From assembly GCA_947625785.1 (NCBI GenBank), contig CANQPS010000002.1:1-64000 (forward strand): 64,000 nucleotides of DNA, written 5' to 3'. The notes below the pieces were generated by a model. The model was not told where the DNA came from. It did no database searches and saw only the letters and a list, made by a program, of their open reading frames with translations. Position numbers and translations under genes: made by a program. Positions 16,850 through 25,113 of the stretch are shown in pieces. The DNA comes from an uncultured Clostridia bacterium. GTDB taxonomy: Bacteria > Bacillota > Clostridia > Oscillospirales > Acutalibacteraceae. The first letter of the stretch is position 1. Each line of letters opens with the position of its first letter.

Positions 16850-17019
16850 TTGCTGCCTCCCCTTGTTCTGTATTGCTTGTTTTCGGCTACTTCTGTGTTC
16901 TTGTGAGCTGCTGCCGCAATAGTTTCTTCTACTAATGAACCAATAACAGCTCCTACAAGAAATAAGTAAATTTTGTAAGCTGTTTTTTTCCTCGCCTTTT
17001 TCTTTTCTGCTTGTGTCAT
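16846..17019 (-). CDS. Small single-pass membrane protein (57 aa)
   Basis: ATG 17017-17019 opens a 57-residue frame. It has a basic N-terminus (MTQAEKKKARKKT), one hydrophobic segment (YKIYLFLVGAVIGSLV) and a polar tail ending RTRGGSK. The stop TGA overlaps the Dam gene start, and the ATG directly follows the stop of the 64-residue gene upstream, so it is embedded in a tightly coupled operon. Function is unknown; topology suggests a basic cytoplasmic N-terminus. Confidence 0.65.
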   Translation of the reverse strand: MTQAEKKKARKKTAYKIYLFLVGAVIGSLVEETIAAAAHKNTEVAENKQYRTRGGSK

Positions 17020-17214
17020 TTATTTAACCTCCTTTATCTTGTAAGGGTCTACAATAGAAATTGAATTGTTGTTTTTATCAGTAAGCTCTGCAGATATGGA
17101 GAGTTTACCGTTTTTATTTCTGTAAATAATAGCCGATACGCATTTATAGCTTAAATCGCCAATCTTTACGGGGCACCCGCTAAATAGTGCCTCTTTTAAT
17201 TCCTCGTTTGTCAT
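17020..17214 (-). CDS. Hypothetical small phage protein (64 aa)
   Basis: The protein (MTNEELKEALFSGCPVKIGD) has a short acidic N-terminal helix followed by beta-prone sequence (YKCVSAIIYRNKNGKLSIS). A GGTGTAG ribosome site precedes it, and it abuts the next gene's ATG. Small proteins of this kind are common in the early accessory region of Clostridia phages. No function recognised. Confidence 0.6.
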   Translation of the reverse strand: MTNEELKEALFSGCPVKIGDLSYKCVSAIIYRNKNGKLSISAELTDKNNNSISIVDPYKIKEVK

Positions 17215-17224
17215 TTGCTACACC

Positions 17225-17305
17225 TCATTTCTTTTTATTACTAATGAGCACTAAAACAATAAGCGTAGTGCAAATAATAGAGGTAATAATAACGCCGTTG
17301 CTCAT
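17225..17305 (-). CDS. Very small membrane peptide (26 aa)
   Basis: ATG 17303-17305 after GGTGGAG encodes MSNGVIITSIICTTLIVLVL followed by ISNKKK. It is a single hydrophobic helix with a short basic end. It is co-directional and 10 bases from the next gene. Possibly a small phage membrane peptide. Confidence is limited by length, but the ribosome site and coupling support translation. Confidence 0.45.
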   Translation of the reverse strand: MSNGVIITSIICTTLIVLVLISNKKK

Positions 17306-17365
17306 TGCTCCACCGCCGATACTTTTCTATATCTCATATTTCCTCCTCGCGTTTAACAGCGCGGA

Positions 17366-18046
17366 TTATTCAAAGATTGCAGGATTGAAAATACAAGCGG
17401 GGGCGACGGCGTGAGCGATGTCCGCACTGCTGTAGTCCAAGCTGCCGTCGGTGTACACACTCCGCGCGTAGTACGCGTACCCAGGGGCACAACTCCACGG
17501 CGTAATAGTCCAAACCCATTTATTGTACTTTAGCATATACGGGCGGTACTTTCTGTAAAGGTCGCACGAGAGGAGAAATATATAGTCCTCGGAGGTGCCG
17601 TAGTCTTTTAATCCGTCGTCGGCGGTTAGATCGGAAACGAACGGGAGGAGGTCGCCTTTGTTAAACTTCTTGATATGCTCCTCTTTTAGATATTTTCGGA
17701 GCGTTGATTTTCTCCAATCGTTCGAGCCGCCCTCATCAAAAGGCATTTCCTCGCCGAGCGTATGCTCCTGCACGGCAAGTATGCCGCCTTGCTCCTCGCC
17801 GAGAATTACAAACGAGATACCGTTATAGGTGAAACGGTCGCCCGATTTCGGCATATTGCTTTTTGCCTCGGGAGCGGTTGACTCGTCCTCGGTTTCCTCT
17901 GTTCCGTCCTCCGCGTCGTCGGGGAGCAACAACGCCATAGAGAGTTGGGCAATAGCCGCCGCTCGCTTGTGGTTGTCCTCTGCGTCGGTGTTGGTTGCTA
18001 TATCGTCGCAAAGCGACTCAATAGCCATTAAGATACTGTCTTTCAT
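17366..18046 (-). CDS. DUF6273-like phage protein
   Basis: This 226-residue protein has an acidic N-terminal helical part (to about residue 65). A C-terminal domain follows with GDRFTYNGISFVILGEEQGG, NDWRKSTLRKYLKEEH and a closing WTITPWSCAPGYAYYARSVY. The last part resembles the aromatic SWWLRSP-type core of DUF6273/lectin-like domains seen in phage and surface proteins. Function is unknown. Its start overlaps the stop of the (frameshifted) zinc-ribbon gene upstream. Confidence 0.6.
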   Translation of the reverse strand: MKDSILMAIESLCDDIATNTDAEDNHKRAAAIAQLSMALLLPDDAEDGTEETEDESTAPEAKSNMPKSGDRFTYNGISFVILGEEQGGILAVQEHTLGEEMPFDEGGSNDWRKSTLRKYLKEEHIKKFNKGDLLPFVSDLTADDGLKDYGTSEDYIFLLSCDLYRKYRPYMLKYNKWVWTITPWSCAPGYAYYARSVYTDGSLDYSSADIAHAVAPACIFNPAIFE

Positions 18047-18227
18047 TTTCTTGTTTCCTCCTTATTTCTTCGAGCTAATCTTTGCTCGAGTTTAACGTAA
18101 TAGTTGTTTGGTTTTTCACTTACGCATTTTTTGTGAAAGTGCCTACCGGGCGGAGCGTTACTCCCTCTCCGTTTTTTATCGGTTCAAAGCAAGCGGCGCA
18201 TATTCCCATATAGCTCTCAATCTGCAT
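18043..18227 (-). pseudogene. Small zinc-ribbon-like phage protein, frameshifted at an A6 run
   Basis: ATG 18225-18227, with AAGGAGG upstream and overlapping the methylase 3' end, encodes MQIESYMGICAACFEPIKNG and then reads into TAA at 18120 (35 residues). One added A in the run of six at 18127-18132 would give TFTKKCVSEKPNNYYVKLEQ, an open frame ending in a TGA that overlaps the next gene's ATG. A CxxC pair near the N-terminus and a later Cys suggest a zinc ribbon. I infer a 1-base deletion. Confidence 0.6.
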
Positions 18228-19122
18228 ACATAGCCTCCTTTAATCCTCTAAATATGTGCGCTATAACATCTACCGTCCAACAATCGCCGAGAACATTCTC
18301 TGCTTGCGTTTTTGTAAGCATACGAGTATATCCGACAGGGAGCGTTTGCGCCCGCTCGAGCTCCCGAGTTGTTAAGTATCGGCAAAATTCTTTGTATTCA
18401 ACGAGTCCGCTATTAGCCCAACGGTCTTGTTTTAGCGTGAGGCAATTTATTTTGTCGCTGTATGTGACATTCTTACATTTTCCGCTAATTCCGCCTCCCC
18501 ACATAATTTCACGGCTTGCGGTTCGTGGCACAATGAATTGATCGCAATAGCTTTCGTCCGTGTCTTTATAGTCTTGAAACGATATACCTTTATCTGTGGG
18601 TTCTTTTACATTTGGTATATTAGTCCAATAAAGCCTATCGCGTAGTTGATATGAAACGAGCTTGCTATTTATTCGTATAGGCTCAACTCGTAACCGTCTG
18701 TTGATTTCTGCGAGGTCTGCGGCCGTTGTAATCCTTACGTTTTCGAGGAGAAAATATCGCGGTTTCACTTCCTGCAATATTCTGTCGTACTCATAAAACA
18801 ATGAGCTTTGCTCGCCGTTTAGCCCGTCTATTGTCTTTTGGTTTAATCTGCGGGCAACGCTTAAATTTTGGCAAGGCGAGCCGCCTATAACAAGGTCTAT
18901 TTTCCCTAAACAATAGCGTTCATTTTCTGCATAGAGAGTCCCTCTCCAAAAATGCACTTTTTTAATATCGCCTATGTGGATTATGTCGGGGTTGTTTGCT
19001 TGTGAGCATTTAATAGCAAACGGCTTAATCTCGCTCGCAAAATAACTCTCTACGGGTATTCCTGCTCTATGTAAAGCAATCTTTCCGCAACTTATCCCGT
19101 CAAATAAACTTAATACTTTCAT
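18217..19122 (-). CDS. DNA (cytosine-5) methyltransferase
   Basis: I start it at ATG 19120-19122 (MKVLSLFDGISCGKIALHRA, 301 residues); a longer reading would overlap the upstream gene. Motif I (LFDGISCG), motif IV with the catalytic Cys (GGSPCQNLS), motif VI (LLENVR), motif VIII-like QLRDRLYWTNI and C-terminal motif IX/X (LTTRELERAQTLPVGYT) are all visible. It transfers methyl groups to C5 of cytosine. There is no restriction partner nearby, so it is likely a phage anti-restriction methylase. It appears intact. Confidence 0.9.
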   Translation of the reverse strand: MKVLSLFDGISCGKIALHRAGIPVESYFASEIKPFAIKCSQANNPDIIHIGDIKKVHFWRGTLYAENERYCLGKIDLVIGGSPCQNLSVARRLNQKTIDGLNGEQSSLFYEYDRILQEVKPRYFLLENVRITTAADLAEINRRLRVEPIRINSKLVSYQLRDRLYWTNIPNVKEPTDKGISFQDYKDTDESYCDQFIVPRTASREIMWGGGISGKCKNVTYSDKINCLTLKQDRWANSGLVEYKEFCRYLTTRELERAQTLPVGYTRMLTKTQAENVLGDCWTVDVIAHIFRGLKEAMYAD

Positions 19123-19124
19123 TT

Positions 19125-19613
19125 CTACCCCTCCGCTTTCGGTTTCATAAAACATAGCCAATGCGTATTCATATTTTTTCCGCTCCTATGACCGAAAAGC
19201 GGGGGAAATGGAGATAGCGGAAGTATTTCTCGGAGCGGTATTTGTATTTCGCTCCATTTGAAAATCAAAACTCCGTCGTCGTCCAATACACGAAAGCACT
19301 CACTAAACCCTTTTCGTATTGTTACTCTCCAATCTCCGCCGAGGCGACCGTATTTTAATTTAGTCCAACTATTGTCGCCTACTCGCTCCAAGTGCGGCGG
19401 ATCAAAAACAACGAGTTTGTATGTCTTGTCCTCAAACGGCAATTTTGTAAAATCGCAAACCGTATCGGGCTTTATCTCAATATATCTATTTGGGTAAAAC
19501 TCGTGATACGGTACTTGCCTGTTGTCGCAAAATTCTACATCTGAATTATTTTTATCAAACCAAAACATTTTTGAGCCGCAAGCGACATCTAAAACCCTCT
19601 TTTTTTCGTTCAT
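19125..19613 (-). CDS. Class I SAM-dependent (phage DNA) methyltransferase
   Basis: This 162-residue protein has the SAM-binding start VLDVACGSKMFWFDK and the catalytic-type VVFDPPHLERVG, followed by GVLIFKWSEIQIPL. It resembles small phage methyltransferases that modify adenine or N4-cytosine. It ends 2 bases before the cytosine methylase start, so the two are co-expressed. Substrate unknown. Confidence 0.8.
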   Translation of the reverse strand: MNEKKRVLDVACGSKMFWFDKNNSDVEFCDNRQVPYHEFYPNRYIEIKPDTVCDFTKLPFEDKTYKLVVFDPPHLERVGDNSWTKLKYGRLGGDWRVTIRKGFSECFRVLDDDGVLIFKWSEIQIPLREILPLSPFPPLFGHRSGKNMNTHWLCFMKPKAEG

Positions 19614-19647
19614 AATAAAATCACTCCGTTTTATATGGTGTTTTGTT

Positions 19648-19899
19648 TTACTGCGCAGTAGCGGGCTTTTTACGCCCTCTGCGCTTTATACTGTCTTGTA
19701 TGTTTCTCTGTGCAATCCCTGCACTATATCCGTTGCGTCCGTTCCCGTCAAGCTCGCCCGTGCCGCCCCTCGTTAATTCGCGGTAGATCGTTGCGAGGTG
19801 TACGCCGAGCTTTCCGGCTATATCGGGTAAAGCCGCTCCCGTCGCGTAGAGTGCCTCGAGGCTTTTTCTATCCTCGTATGTGAGGTATCGACAAGTCAT
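19648..19899 (-). CDS. Small helix-turn-helix phage protein
   Basis: This 83-residue protein has an N-terminal HTH similar to the IS30/Hin type (LTYEDRKSLEALYATGAALP, then HLATIYRELTRGGTG) and a very basic C-terminal tail (KRRGRKKPATA). It is the first recognised gene of the prophage early operon, so it may regulate it. It is too short to be a transposase, and no DDE domain follows. Confidence 0.7.
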   Translation of the reverse strand: MTCRYLTYEDRKSLEALYATGAALPDIAGKLGVHLATIYRELTRGGTGELDGNGRNGYSAGIAQRNIQDSIKRRGRKKPATAQ

Positions 19900-19930
19900 A
19901 AGTGCTATACTCCTTTCTTTCCTAATGGTG

Positions 19931-19955
19931 AGAAAAAGAAGCGGGACACCCCGCT
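19931..19955 (-). terminator. Minus-strand hairpin with T-run upstream of the early operon
   Basis: AGCGGG (19940-19945) pairs with CCCGCT (19950-19955); on the minus strand the stem is followed by TTCTTTTTCT. Since it lies just upstream of the first early gene it may act as an attenuator or mark the prophage edge. Confidence 0.55.
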
Positions 19956-20032
19956 CCTCATTCCCTTATGCTAAAATCCTACAAAGCGCTCGAGTCGCAC
20001 CTCTGCGTTGCTCTATCCTCTTTGTAAGCAAA

Positions 20033-20081
20033 AGCCATAAAAAATAAGTGCTCGAGGTCTTAAAAACCTTTCGCACTTATT
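20033..20081 (-). terminator. Minus-strand hairpin with T-run
   Basis: AATAAGTGC (20043-20051) pairs with GCACTTATT (20073-20081), with an inner AGGT/ACCT pairing. On the minus strand it is followed by a T-rich tract (TTATTTTTTAT). The stretch 19956-20110 otherwise shows no gene. Confidence 0.5.
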
Positions 20082-20115
20082 GTAAAACTTTTCAACCTAA
20101 TTTTAAAAAAAAGTA

Positions 20116-20144
20116 TTGACAACCACCATTAAATATGCTATTAT
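20116..20144 (+). promoter_or_regulatory. Promoter of the initiator tRNA gene
   Basis: TTGACA (20116-20121) and TATTAT (20139-20144) are separated by 17 bases, about 23 bases upstream of the tRNA. Confidence 0.75.
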
Positions 20145-20166
20145 ATATGAGCAGTCGATTTTATAT

Positions 20167-20242
<76 letters not shown>

Positions 20243-20268
20243 TAATAATCAACTGTCGTTGATACAAG

Positions 20269-20299
20269 AAAGTCATCTCAAATCGAGGTGACTTTTTTG
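20269..20299 (+). terminator. Intrinsic terminator of tRNA-fMet
   Basis: AAGTCATCTC (20270-20279) pairs with GAGGTGACTT (20285-20294) with one G-T wobble, followed by TTTTTT. Confidence 0.8.
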
Positions 20300-20436
20300 T
20301 TTGCAATAGCCGAAAGTCCTTTATTTACAAGGGTTTTCGGCTGTTTCTCTTTTTGTGGCAACAAACCAAGGCACAGTCAATACAACCGCAAAAAGCACAT
20401 TATTGGGTTATTCCCGTTTCAATTCTGTGTTTTTCA

Positions 20437-20471
20437 TTCAAAGGTGGTTTCAAATTTCAAAGGTGGTTTCA
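20437..20471. repeat. Two 16-bp direct repeats
   Basis: TTCAAAGGTGGTTTCA occurs at 20437-20452 and again at 20456-20471. It lies in the gene-free gap between the tRNA terminator and the recombinase fragment, close to the inferred island edge; it could be part of an old attachment region, but there is no second copy in view. Confidence 0.4.
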
Positions 20472-20480
20472 TTTTTATAA

Positions 20481-20521
20481 ATGTATAAAAATTGAGCCAC
20501 CCGTGTTCAAACGAGTGGCTC
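20481..20521 (-). terminator. Terminator of the island operon
   Basis: GAGCCAC (20494-20500) pairs with GTGGCTC (20515-20521). On the minus strand the stem is followed by AATTTTTATAC, just after the stop of the last operon ORF. Confidence 0.7.
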
Positions 20522-20534
20522 TGTAGGTGTTTCG

Positions 20535-21437
20535 TTAAATCTTAATCTCTGCTCCGTCCCTAAAAACAAAGCAGATGTCCTCTTTGCTGTAAACCATAAT
20601 GCGATCGACCAAGGTGTACCAAAGCTTCTCATCGAACTCCGTAACCAGGCTATCGAGCTTCTTGAGTTCTTTCATAAAGCTGTCGGATTGTAATCTGCGG
20701 GACTCCTTGTCACTCTTGAGCCTTGCGATTTCGGCAATTCGTTCTTTTGCTTTCTCAAACCTTGCTACCAAGGAATCGTACTTCTCACGGTACTTGTCTT
20801 GGCTCTGTGCGGTTCTTGCGTTTTCGTCAACAACCTTCTGAATTAGCTCGGCAACCACCGTGAGTTCCTCGTTCAACGAATCACGCTCTGTTTCCAATGC
20901 GGATGTGTCAAATATGAGGTCTCGCATTTCTTCGTAGTTGCGGATAATTTCAGCCTTGTTTTCTATCAGCCGATTTACTGCAATCACGAACATTGATTTT
21001 ATTTGTTCTTCCTCAAAGGTCGGTGTGGTGCATTTCTTTTCACCGCTGAACTTGTGGTTGCATTGATACACAACCTTTACAGTAATACATTCGCCACCAA
21101 ACATGGTCAAAAACTGCGTTGCAAAGCCTTTCATCGCCTCACGAACATCGTCGTTTGAAAGATCCAAATCGCCACCAAAGCGCTGGGCAAGATTTTGAGC
21201 TTCCATAACTGTAAGGCACTGCGGAGCGCCGAAAGGTTCTGCAAGAGAAAATTCAGCGAAATCTCCGAAGTTATCGTTAAAAAATTCATTTTGTTCGGTT
21301 TTGATAAACACAAACAGTCTGTTTTCATTGATGTCGCTCTTATCAGTAGAGTAAAGATATCCCTCTGGAACTACCAAAGAAAAATCTCTGTTTACCGTTA
21401 CTTTTTCGTTTAGGGTTGCTGTTTTCTGTTTAGACAT
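20535..21437 (-). CDS. Chimeric ORF: island protein N-terminus fused to the C-terminus of a large serine recombinase
   Basis: This 300-residue protein has two unrelated parts. Residues 1 to about 124 (MSKQKTATLNEKVTVNRDFS, then FGAPQCLTVMEAQNLAQRFG) match no family I know and continue the operon order. From about residue 125 it is the C-terminal part of a large serine recombinase. That part holds the end of the zinc ribbon (CNHKFSGEKKCTTP), EEQIKSMFVIAVNRLIENKA, a long coiled coil with ARTAQSQDKYREKYDSL, and the family's ending FDEKLWYTLVDRIMVYSKED. The catalytic resolvase domain is absent, so it cannot recombine DNA. The fusion point is near 21065. Confidence 0.75.
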   Translation of the reverse strand: MSKQKTATLNEKVTVNRDFSLVVPEGYLYSTDKSDINENRLFVFIKTEQNEFFNDNFGDFAEFSLAEPFGAPQCLTVMEAQNLAQRFGGDLDLSNDDVREAMKGFATQFLTMFGGECITVKVVYQCNHKFSGEKKCTTPTFEEEQIKSMFVIAVNRLIENKAEIIRNYEEMRDLIFDTSALETERDSLNEELTVVAELIQKVVDENARTAQSQDKYREKYDSLVARFEKAKERIAEIARLKSDKESRRLQSDSFMKELKKLDSLVTEFDEKLWYTLVDRIMVYSKEDICFVFRDGAEIKI

Positions 21438-21490
21438 AAAATTACCTCTTTACATATTTTTGTATTTATAGTTCCTATTAAAAGATACTC

Positions 21491-23395
21491 TTACAAATCC
21501 AAATTATCATCCACTTCTTCGAGCACAACATTGAAAGCTTCTGTAACCTCAAGGGTATACATAGCCGCTCTACCCGAAGGAGAATCCTTCAAAATTTCAA
21601 TAACTTCACCAGGCATTCCCGCCATTTTACCAGGAACAAAAACCTTATCTCCTTCTTTTACTTTAAATTTCGAGAAGTAAGAATATGCTTTGTTGTTTTC
21701 AAAGCGAACTTTGATGTAGAGTTTATTCCATCCAGTGAGGGCTTCTGCGGGGGTTTCGTGACGTATCACCGTTTTTTTGCTGTCTCCGCCTTGACCAGAC
21801 TTTGCTAATACCATTGCGACAATTTCGGAATTTCCACATCTATTAGCTTGTTTAACCATATCAGTAAAGTCGATCTTTGCAGGAGTTTCAAGTTCAAACA
21901 ATTTGGACAATGTTTCGACATCCCCGCCACCAATGGCATGTTTCATTGCGAATCCCAAGACAGAAGAAAGGACACTATCGCTCAGTTCGTTAAGATGGTT
22001 ATCAATAAGGTCCATTGCAATTTTGTAACGGACGCTTTCGCTTCCTGCTAAAGACAGTTTTTCTCCCACTTGTTGGTAGGAGAATGTCATTCCTTCTGGT
22101 GTATACGCAAAGCACCCAAACATAAATTTGTCGTGAATGGCAACAGACGCACCGTTAGGAAGAATGACCTCCTTGATGCCACCCTTTTCAAATGCGACAA
22201 CATTAATCTCGTCGAGGTTGCCACTCAGGTTAATAGTTTTCAAGCTCTTACATTCAGCCAAAGAGTCGTTGAGAAGTCTCTTCATCCCAGACCTTAAAAC
22301 TAATTCTTTTAATTTGTTGCAGTTACTAAAGGCATTTTTGCCGATTTCAGATACGTCATCAGGAATAACAAAAGAAGTCTTGGTTGTAAACAATGCAACA
22401 AGTTTTCCTTTTTCGCAAATCTTGAAATCGTCCTTGCTGCCAGGATTGTCTGCGTAAACAACAGCTACTAACTTCTTGCATCCAGCAAAGGCACCCTTTC
22501 CTATGCTTTTTACAGAACAAGGCAAAATAATCTTCTTAACATTGGCCAGTTTTTCAAAACAACCGTCACCAATTCCTGTAACCTTAAGGCCATCTATTTC
22601 ATCCGGAACTTGAATAACTTCAAAATCGGACAAGCATTTTGTGCAAGTACATCCGGTTTTTCCGGCAGCTTTGTACTGGAGATCCACATAGTCAGCCGCC
22701 GCAATTCCAACTATTTCTTTTACCTTTTCCGTGGGCTTCTTATATTCAATCTCAATATGGGCATACTTTCCGGCAGACGGATCTTCCATAGCTGAAATAG
22801 TAGTAACGGAGGTAGTTGTTAGCGTGTTTGCAGCAAAATCAAACACTTTCTCTGTTTTCTCAACAAGTGCCGCGCGTAAAAATCTCAAGACAGTGATATC
22901 TGATAATTTTTCTGCGATATCCGATTTGCCAATTTTTGCTATATCACTTTCATCAAAGCTAGAAGTAACAGTGCTAGAATAAACAATAGACGTAACAGTC
23001 TCGATAGTAGGAATGCTCGCCCTCATTGAGTCGATGAATTCACGCCTTTTTTGCGGCATTGTATACGGGTTACAGATATCCGAAATCAATCCAAGGGTAA
23101 GCGGCTGAGAAACCAAAGAATCCAACATTTTGAGTGATTTTTCAGACGGCTCATATCTAAGTGCTTGCCCGTTGTTAAGTTTTACAACAATTGAAGATTC
23201 ACTGGATTTACCTTCGAAAATACGTTGGAGCCAACTGCCGAGTATATCATAATCAACACCACCGCTGCTGTGCATATAGAAGAAATCATATAGCACTGTG
23301 GTTTGGCCAGCATCAGATGTCAAATAATCGCAACTTCCATATTTGTCTTCTCCGTGATAAATAAAGAGCTCGCATGCCGGATATTTTTCCATCAA
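21491..23395 (-). CDS. Leucine-rich-repeat (BspA/LRR_5-like) protein, main part
   Basis: This 634-residue protein has an N-terminal region of unknown fold (to about residue 235) and a CTCTKC pair at about 248-253. BspA-type repeats follow at about 260-430, for example VTGIGDGCFEKLANVKKIIL, SVKSIGKGAFAGCKKL and VSEIGKNAFSNCNKLKELVL. The C-terminal region includes KVFVPGKMAGMPGEVIEI. There is no signal peptide, so it is likely cytoplasmic, unlike surface BspA proteins. It lies directly downstream of the MoxR ATPase. The same frame continues upstream to a 57-residue piece across a TGA; restart at TTG/ATG near 23395 is possible. Confidence 0.7.
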   Translation of the reverse strand: MMEKYPACELFIYHGEDKYGSCDYLTSDAGQTTVLYDFFYMHSSGGVDYDILGSWLQRIFEGKSSESSIVVKLNNGQALRYEPSEKSLKMLDSLVSQPLTLGLISDICNPYTMPQKRREFIDSMRASIPTIETVTSIVYSSTVTSSFDESDIAKIGKSDIAEKLSDITVLRFLRAALVEKTEKVFDFAANTLTTTSVTTISAMEDPSAGKYAHIEIEYKKPTEKVKEIVGIAAADYVDLQYKAAGKTGCTCTKCLSDFEVIQVPDEIDGLKVTGIGDGCFEKLANVKKIILPCSVKSIGKGAFAGCKKLVAVVYADNPGSKDDFKICEKGKLVALFTTKTSFVIPDDVSEIGKNAFSNCNKLKELVLRSGMKRLLNDSLAECKSLKTINLSGNLDEINVVAFEKGGIKEVILPNGASVAIHDKFMFGCFAYTPEGMTFSYQQVGEKLSLAGSESVRYKIAMDLIDNHLNELSDSVLSSVLGFAMKHAIGGGDVETLSKLFELETPAKIDFTDMVKQANRCGNSEIVAMVLAKSGQGGDSKKTVIRHETPAEALTGWNKLYIKVRFENNKAYSYFSKFKVKEGDKVFVPGKMAGMPGEVIEILKDSPSGRAAMYTLEVTEAFNVVLEEVDDNLDL

Positions 23396-23410
23396 GTCCT
23401 GGGCTCCGAC

Positions 23411-23440
23411 ATTTCACCATTCATCATTCCACCATTCATC
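23411..23440 (-). repeat. 15-bp tandem duplication containing a TGA
   Basis: On the coding strand GATGAATGGTGGAAT (23426-23440) is followed by GATGAATGGTGAAAT (23411-23425). They differ at one base, which turns the Trp codon TGG into TGA. Confidence 0.8.
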
Positions 23441-23587
23441 GATTTCTAGTGCGACATATTTTCCTTCTGGCAAACGTGCGATTTTTTTACTTTGTTCATC
23501 CTCTTTGATTACTAGTTTAATGATCTCCTCGATATCTTCTCTTTTGCCAACCACCAAACCAAATCCATCATAATAATCGTGTAACAT
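23414..23587 (-). pseudogene. N-terminal piece (57 aa) of the leucine-rich-repeat gene, ended by an in-frame TGA
   Basis: ATG 23585-23587 follows an AGGAGGAG ribosome site 9 bases after the MoxR gene stop, so this is the natural start. It encodes MLHDYYDGFGLVVGKREDIE and ends ALEIDEWWNDEW at TGA 23414-23416. Six codons later, in the same frame, the 634-residue part begins (NVGAQD then LMEKYPACE). The TGA lies in the second copy of a 15-bp tandem duplication. Removing one copy restores one continuous ~690-residue protein. It may be a broken gene or a reversible variant. Confidence 0.6.
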
Positions 23588-23599
23588 AGAAACTCCTCC

Positions 23600-25102
23600 T
23601 TAAAGATTGTATTTATTTAATTGTTCAATAATTTCTTGTTGACGTTCATAGAACATCAATTCTTTGCTATGAGAAAAATATTTTTCACAACCATATTTTC
23701 CAATAAATTCTGAGCAGTAATAACTAATTGTCAACTCTGTCACTAGAATTAGCATTTCTTGCCCATCGCCAAAGGCTGTCTCACAAAACAGGAATGCGTT
23801 TTCAAGTTTTTTGCTCGTCTCACTAACAAAATCTTTCATAGAATCTCTACGCTTGTTGTAATCCTCTCTGATAATTTCAAATGGATTACTATCTGCAGAT
23901 GGGAAAGATACAAGGTGCTCTTGAGACTTTAAAGCCTTTATGGTTAAGATCATAGTTCGTTGCTCGTCGTTTGAGATGCTACTAGAAGCTTTTGCATTTT
24001 CGAGATTACGGTTTAACTCTTCGATTTCTTTTGCAAGTAGATCCTTTGCGTTTCCACCAGAAAGTATCTTTGGTTTAAGTTTCTTTAGAATCGATAAAAG
24101 CGAAATAACAACCGATTCCTTCTCTAAAGCTGTTTTTACTTCCGTGTTTATTGCATCAAGCAACAGTCCTAAAACAGATAATTTTTCATCAAAATTCGCG
24201 GCTTGAATGCGATCGACAATTGATTTAGCATAGTTGCCGGATAAGATTTTGGGAATCTGGTAGTCGCTTCGATACTTGTTAAACAAATCGTAGTACACTG
24301 CAAATTCATCAGTAACTTGAGGACATTGAATATACTGTGTTATCAGTTTTGCATCGACGGGAATGTTGTTCTGCTCATACAGGTAGATCATCGTACTTAA
24401 ATCGTCCCAGCCACGCGCTGTTACGAATTGCTTGCCACCAACTACGCTTTGTATGATATAAAAGTCAGACTTCTTGATTTCAAGATATGTTATGATTGCG
24501 GGATGAACGCCTTTTTTATATGCGTATTCTTTCCAAACTTCAAAGTCTGGTTCGACATCAATTCTTTTTAATCGATCCCACGTTACGATATCAAACTCCC
24601 TAACAGAGTTGTTATATTCCGGGGGGTTGCCGGCTGTAACTACAATCCACCCATCAGGCACTTTGTGCCGTCCAAAGATTTTGTATTGCAGAAACTGTAA
24701 CATAACGGGGGCCAATGTTTCTGAAACACAATTGATTTCATCTAAAAATAAAATGCCTTCTTTGATGCCGGTATCTTGCATCATATCATAAACAGATGAA
24801 ATGATCTCACTCATGGTGTATTCTGAAACATCGCATTCTACACCATCATAATTTTTATGCACTATAAAGGGCAAACCTAATGCGCTTTGCCGCGTATGAT
24901 GAGTCATAGAATAGGATATTAATCCAACCCCGAGTTCTTGGGCAATTTGTTCCATAATTGCCGTTTTACCTATGCCAGGTGGCCCCATCAAGAAAACGGG
25001 ACGTTGTTTTTCAATAGGGATTATAAATCTTCCGGTATCATCTTTAGTAAAATAAGCAGTTAGAGCATTTTTGATTTGTTCTTTAGCCTCTTTTATATTC
25101 AT
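23600..25102 (-). CDS. MoxR-type AAA+ ATPase
   Basis: This 500-residue protein has Walker A GPPGIGKT at residues 40-47, Walker B ILFLDE at 117-122, sensor VVTAGNPPEYNNSV at about 154-167 and an arginine-finger region WDRLKRIDV. The last ~200 residues are a helical extension with LAKEIEELNRNLENAKAS. MoxR ATPases work with VWA-domain partners as chaperone-like remodelers, and the VWA gene lies just upstream (11 bases). The pair is the core of several comparative-genomics-defined conflict systems. ATPase motifs are intact. Its target here is unknown. Confidence 0.9.
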   Translation of the reverse strand: MNIKEAKEQIKNALTAYFTKDDTGRFIIPIEKQRPVFLMGPPGIGKTAIMEQIAQELGVGLISYSMTHHTRQSALGLPFIVHKNYDGVECDVSEYTMSEIISSVYDMMQDTGIKEGILFLDEINCVSETLAPVMLQFLQYKIFGRHKVPDGWIVVTAGNPPEYNNSVREFDIVTWDRLKRIDVEPDFEVWKEYAYKKGVHPAIITYLEIKKSDFYIIQSVVGGKQFVTARGWDDLSTMIYLYEQNNIPVDAKLITQYIQCPQVTDEFAVYYDLFNKYRSDYQIPKILSGNYAKSIVDRIQAANFDEKLSVLGLLLDAINTEVKTALEKESVVISLLSILKKLKPKILSGGNAKDLLAKEIEELNRNLENAKASSSISNDEQRTMILTIKALKSQEHLVSFPSADSNPFEIIREDYNKRRDSMKDFVSETSKKLENAFLFCETAFGDGQEMLILVTELTISYYCSEFIGKYGCEKYFSHSKELMFYERQQEIIEQLNKYNL

Positions 25103-25113
25103 TTTATATCACC

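Noticed and set aside
19648..19899. IS30-type transposase
   Set aside because: The HTH resembles the N-terminus of IS30 transposases, but the protein ends after 83 residues, no DDE domain or inverted repeats follow, and it fits the phage early operon.
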